This document shows positions 6,513-9,056 of a DNA stretch of 9,056 nucleotides, in pieces. Each line of letters opens with the position of its first letter. Position 1 is the stretch's first letter. This DNA comes from CAZHAC01 sp964383855 (GTDB lineage Bacteria > Chloroflexota > Dormibacteria > Dormibacterales > Dormibacteraceae), in the NCBI GenBank assembly GCA_964383855.1, contig CAYLIP010000081.1, forward strand, positions 1-9,056, in the 5' to 3' direction. Below the pieces are notes generated by a model. The model worked only from the letters and a program-made list of their open reading frames with translations, had not been told where the DNA came from and ran no database searches. The position numbers were made by a program, and so were the translations under genes.

Positions 6513-7882
6513 TGGCGGTTCCGCTCCTCGACCACCACTCCAGTGCCACCGAGATGCTGGCGGCTCTCCGATCGGGTGCCATATCCGCGACCGAGCTGCT
6601 GGAGCTTCACCTGGGCCGGATCGCGCGGTTCAATCCCGGGCTCAACGCCATCGTGAGCGGCGAGGCTGCCCGGGCTCGAGCCCGCGCGACAGAAAAGCTC
6701 TCCGGGGCGCTGGCCGGCCTGCCCCTCACCGTCAAGGACACCATCGACGTGGCCGGGCTGCCCACCACGGCCGGCGACCCGGCCCGGGCCGGGGCGGTGC
6801 CCGAGCGCGACTCCGAGCTGGCGGCCCGGGTTTTCGGCGCCGGCGCGGTGCTCCTGGGCAAGACCAACGTGCCGCCTCGAGCCGGCGATTGGCAGACCGC
6901 CAACGCGCTCTTCGGGCGGACGCTGAACCCGTGGGACCCGGCTCGGACCCCGGGCGGATCGACCGGCGGCGGGGCCGCTGCGCTGGCCGCCGGCCTCACC
7001 CCACTCGAGTTCGGAAGCGACATCGGCGGTTCGATCCGGGTGCCCGCCGCCTTCTGCGGGGTTTTCGGGCACCGGGCGAGCGAGGGGTCGGTGCCCGGCC
7101 AGGGACAGTTTCCGCTGGAGCAGGTGATGCAGGCGCTCGGTCCCCTGGCCCGCACGGCGGCCGACCTGCGGCTGGTCATGAGCGTGATCGCGAATGCCCT
7201 CCCGGAACCGCGCGCGACCTCGCTGGCCGGCCTGCGGGTGGCGGTGCTGCCCTGGGTCGACTGGCTGCCGGTGGACGGCGAGGTGGCGGCCGCGCTCGAA
7301 CAGCTTGCCGGGCGGCTCCCCGGCGCCGCCCTCGCCGGTCCTGAGGGTTTCGACGCCTGGGCGCACGAGGAGCTCTACGCGTCGCTCCTCGCTTACGTGA
7401 CCTTCGACCCCGACCCGGCGCTCCGGGCCCGGGTGGCGGAGTCCATCGCCCAGGCGCCCGAGCCGCTGGCCCCGGCCATGCTCCGGGGGGTGCGGGCCGG
7501 AGAGTCCGAGTACGCCGGCATGCTCGCGGAGCGCGAGCGCTGGCGGGAGCGCTGGGCGCGCTTTTTCAGTGACCACGACCTGCTGCTCACGCCCGCGACC
7601 ATCGTCCCCGCCTTCCCGCACGACGACCGGCCCTTCCTGCGGCGGCGGCTCACGGTGAACGGGGAGGAGGTGCCCTACAAGAGGCTCGAGTTCTATCCCG
7701 GGCTGGCGGCCCTCAGCGGGCTGCCGGCGACCGCGATTCCCGTGGGCCGGACCCGCTCCGGACTGCCGATCGGCATCCAGGCGATCGGAGGCCGGTTCCA
7801 GGACGCCACCTGCCTGCAGTTCGCGGAGCTGGTGGAGACCGAGCTGGGCTGCCGCTTCGAGGCTCCGCCCGGCTTCGATTAG
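6512..7882 (+). CDS. Amidase signature family enzyme
   Basis: The 456-residue protein is an amidase of the Ser-cisSer-Lys class (GatA/FAAH superfamily), which hydrolyses or transfers amide groups. The triad is complete: Lys75 in LTVKDTIDV, cis-Ser150 in PGGSTGGG, and nucleophile Ser174 in GSDIGGSIRVPAAFCG. The intervals of 75 and 24 residues equal those known for GatA (79/154/178). The usual second Ser after the cis-Ser is Thr151. It is unlikely to be GatA itself: the region after the nucleophile (HRASEGSVPGQGQFP) differs, and no gatB or gatC is nearby. There is no signal peptide or membrane segment, so it is cytoplasmic. The ATG overlaps the stop of the lipoprotein gene by one base (TGATG), so translation is coupled. 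The substrate may be an imported amide, but that is inferred from context only. Confidence 0.93.
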   Translation: MAVPLLDHHSSATEMLAALRSGAISATELLELHLGRIARFNPGLNAIVSGEAARARARATEKLSGALAGLPLTVKDTIDVAGLPTTAGDPARAGAVPERDSELAARVFGAGAVLLGKTNVPPRAGDWQTANALFGRTLNPWDPARTPGGSTGGGAAALAAGLTPLEFGSDIGGSIRVPAAFCGVFGHRASEGSVPGQGQFPLEQVMQALGPLARTAADLRLVMSVIANALPEPRATSLAGLRVAVLPWVDWLPVDGEVAAALEQLAGRLPGAALAGPEGFDAWAHEELYASLLAYVTFDPDPALRARVAESIAQAPEPLAPAMLRGVRAGESEYAGMLAERERWRERWARFFSDHDLLLTPATIVPAFPHDDRPFLRRRLTVNGEEVPYKRLEFYPGLAALSGLPATAIPVGRTRSGLPIGIQAIGGRFQDATCLQFAELVETELGCRFEAPPGFD

Positions 7883-7917
7883 CGCATGCGTCCTGGCCTC
7901 ACCCGGGGGCGTGGAGA

Positions 7918-7947
7918 CGGACACCGGGAGGGGACCCGCGCTATACT
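7918..7947 (+). promoter_or_regulatory. Promoter of the rpsL-rpsG-fusA operon
   Basis: A strong -10 TATACT (7942-7947) lies 18 bases after CGGACA (7918-7923), which matches four of six bases of the -35 consensus. Transcription should start near 7954, giving a leader of about 70 bases before the rpsL start. It is the best promoter match in the window, as expected for ribosomal protein genes, and shows that the operon does not depend on rpoC read-through. Confidence 0.75.
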
Positions 7948-7958
7948 GTCCGCTTGTT

Positions 7959-7984
7959 GTCCACGCGGGCGTCCTCGCGTGGGT
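7959..7984 (+). ncRNA. Hairpin in the rpsL leader
   Basis: CCACGCG (7961-7967) pairs perfectly with CGCGTGG (7976-7982) around an 8-base loop; two G-T pairs can extend the stem to 7959-7984. It sits in the leader RNA, about 30 bases before the ribosome binding site, with no T tract, so it is not a terminator. It could be a target for feedback by a ribosomal protein or simply stabilise the mRNA. Confidence 0.4.
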
Positions 7985-8014
7985 TCCAACACGACGCCGT
8001 CAATCCTCAATCGC

Positions 8015-8020
8015 GGAGAG
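8015..8020 (+). promoter_or_regulatory. Ribosome binding site of rpsL
   Basis: GGAGAG, with its GGAG core six bases before the TTG at 8025, supports the unusual TTG start. A longer open frame back to a GTG at 7911 would run through the promoter and adds residues not found in S12. Confidence 0.8.
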
Positions 8021-8024
8021 CAGT

Positions 8025-8405
<381 letters not shown>

Positions 8406-8409
8406 ACAG

Positions 8410-8880
8410 ATGCCCCGCCGCAACAAGCCACCCAAGCGCGTGATCATTCCCGACCCCGTTTACGGGTCGGAGGGTCTGGCCAAGTTCATCAACATCGTCA
8501 TGCGCGACGGCAAGCGCTCGGTCGCCGAGCGGATCACGTACGACGCCCTGCGCCGCGCCAGCCGGAACTCCAAGCGGGAGCCGCTCGACATCTTCGACCA
8601 GGCGATGCGCAATGCGACGCCGCTCCTGGAGGTCAAGCCGCGCCGCGTCGGCGGCGCCACCTACCAGGTGCCGATCGAGATCAGGCCCGAGCGCCGCTAC
8701 GCGCTGGCCCGCCGGTGGCTCGTCCGTTTCGCGCGCCAGCGTGGCGGGAAGAGTATGTCGGAGAAGCTCGCAGGCGAGCTGCTCGACGCTGCCAATGGAA
8801 CCGGCGGCGCCGTGCGCCGCAAGGAAGAGACCCACAGGATGGCTGAGTCCAACAAGGCTTACAGCCACTTCCGGTACTAG
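8410..8880 (+). CDS. rpsG: 30S ribosomal protein S7
   Basis: S7 (156 residues, the normal length) starts assembly of the 30S head by binding 16S rRNA and contacts mRNA at the exit channel. It begins MPRRNKPPKR and contains DPVYGSEGLAKFINIVMRDGK, a VKPRRVGGATYQVP block, RWLVRFARQR, MSEKLAGELLDAANGTGGAV, and ends AESNKAYSHFRY, all standard for S7. The ATG is four bases after the rpsL stop; a weak GAAGG lies inside the end of rpsL, so translation is probably coupled. In E. coli S7 represses this operon by binding the rpsL-rpsG spacer; here that spacer is only four bases, so such control, if any, must use another site. Confidence 0.98.
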   Translation: MPRRNKPPKRVIIPDPVYGSEGLAKFINIVMRDGKRSVAERITYDALRRASRNSKREPLDIFDQAMRNATPLLEVKPRRVGGATYQVPIEIRPERRYALARRWLVRFARQRGGKSMSEKLAGELLDAANGTGGAVRRKEETHRMAESNKAYSHFRY

Positions 8881-8909
8881 GCGGGCGAAGAGGAGTTAGG
8901 GAACTGGCA

Positions 8910-9056
<147 letters not shown>

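Noticed and set aside
6344..7924. A 526-codon open frame on the minus strand opposite the amidase
   Set aside because: The plus strand carries a complete amidase triad with correct spacing. The antisense frame has no motifs and also overlaps the rpsL promoter region.
7902..7928. Terminator between the amidase and rpsL
   Set aside because: Only a five-bp CCCGG/CCGGG pairing with a 17-base loop and no T tract. Read-through from the amidase operon into rpsL remains possible.
7911..8024. N-terminal extension of rpsL from a GTG at 7911
   Set aside because: It would include the -10 TATACT and adds 38 residues absent from S12; the TTG at 8025 has a proper ribosome binding site.

Overview
The window is about 70% GC by eye and bacterial. 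Most genes use GTG or TTG starts, and Shine-Dalgarno sequences are often weak or absent. The ribosomal proteins S12 and S7 look like those of the Terrabacteria. My best guess is a high-GC member of Chloroflexota, Dormibacterota or a deep Actinomycetota lineage. This rests on the general look of the proteins and was not tested with a tree.

The two ends are the classical transcription/translation cluster. The last 79 codons of rpoC (RNA polymerase beta') run to position 242 and are followed by a strong intrinsic terminator. At the other end a new promoter (about 7918-7947) drives rpsL (S12, TTG start), rpsG (S7) and the start of fusA (EF-G), which is cut by the window edge. In many bacteria rpoC is followed closely by rpsL. 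Here about 7.8 kb of other genes lie between them.

That cargo has four parts. (1) An alpha/beta hydrolase on the minus strand (381-1154). (2) A signalling unit on the plus strand (1430-3516): an 11-bp-period direct repeat of CTTCACAGG, a small two-helix membrane protein, an OmpR/PhoB-type response regulator and a short membrane histidine kinase, with the genes nearly touching or overlapping. (3) An unrecognised 85-codon gene on the minus strand (3532-3789), convergent with the kinase gene. (4) A plus-strand operon (3875-7882) of a secreted NodB-type polysaccharide deacetylase, an OppA-like lipoprotein and an amidase-signature enzyme, with a 4-bp gap and a 1-bp overlap between its genes.

Reading them together: the membrane protein, kinase and regulator probably form one envelope-sensing module that controls itself through the direct repeat. 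The deacetylase, binding protein and amidase may act in sequence on cell-wall or other amide-containing material. Both readings are inference from gene order and motifs. I found no mobile element, tRNA, rRNA or CRISPR array.
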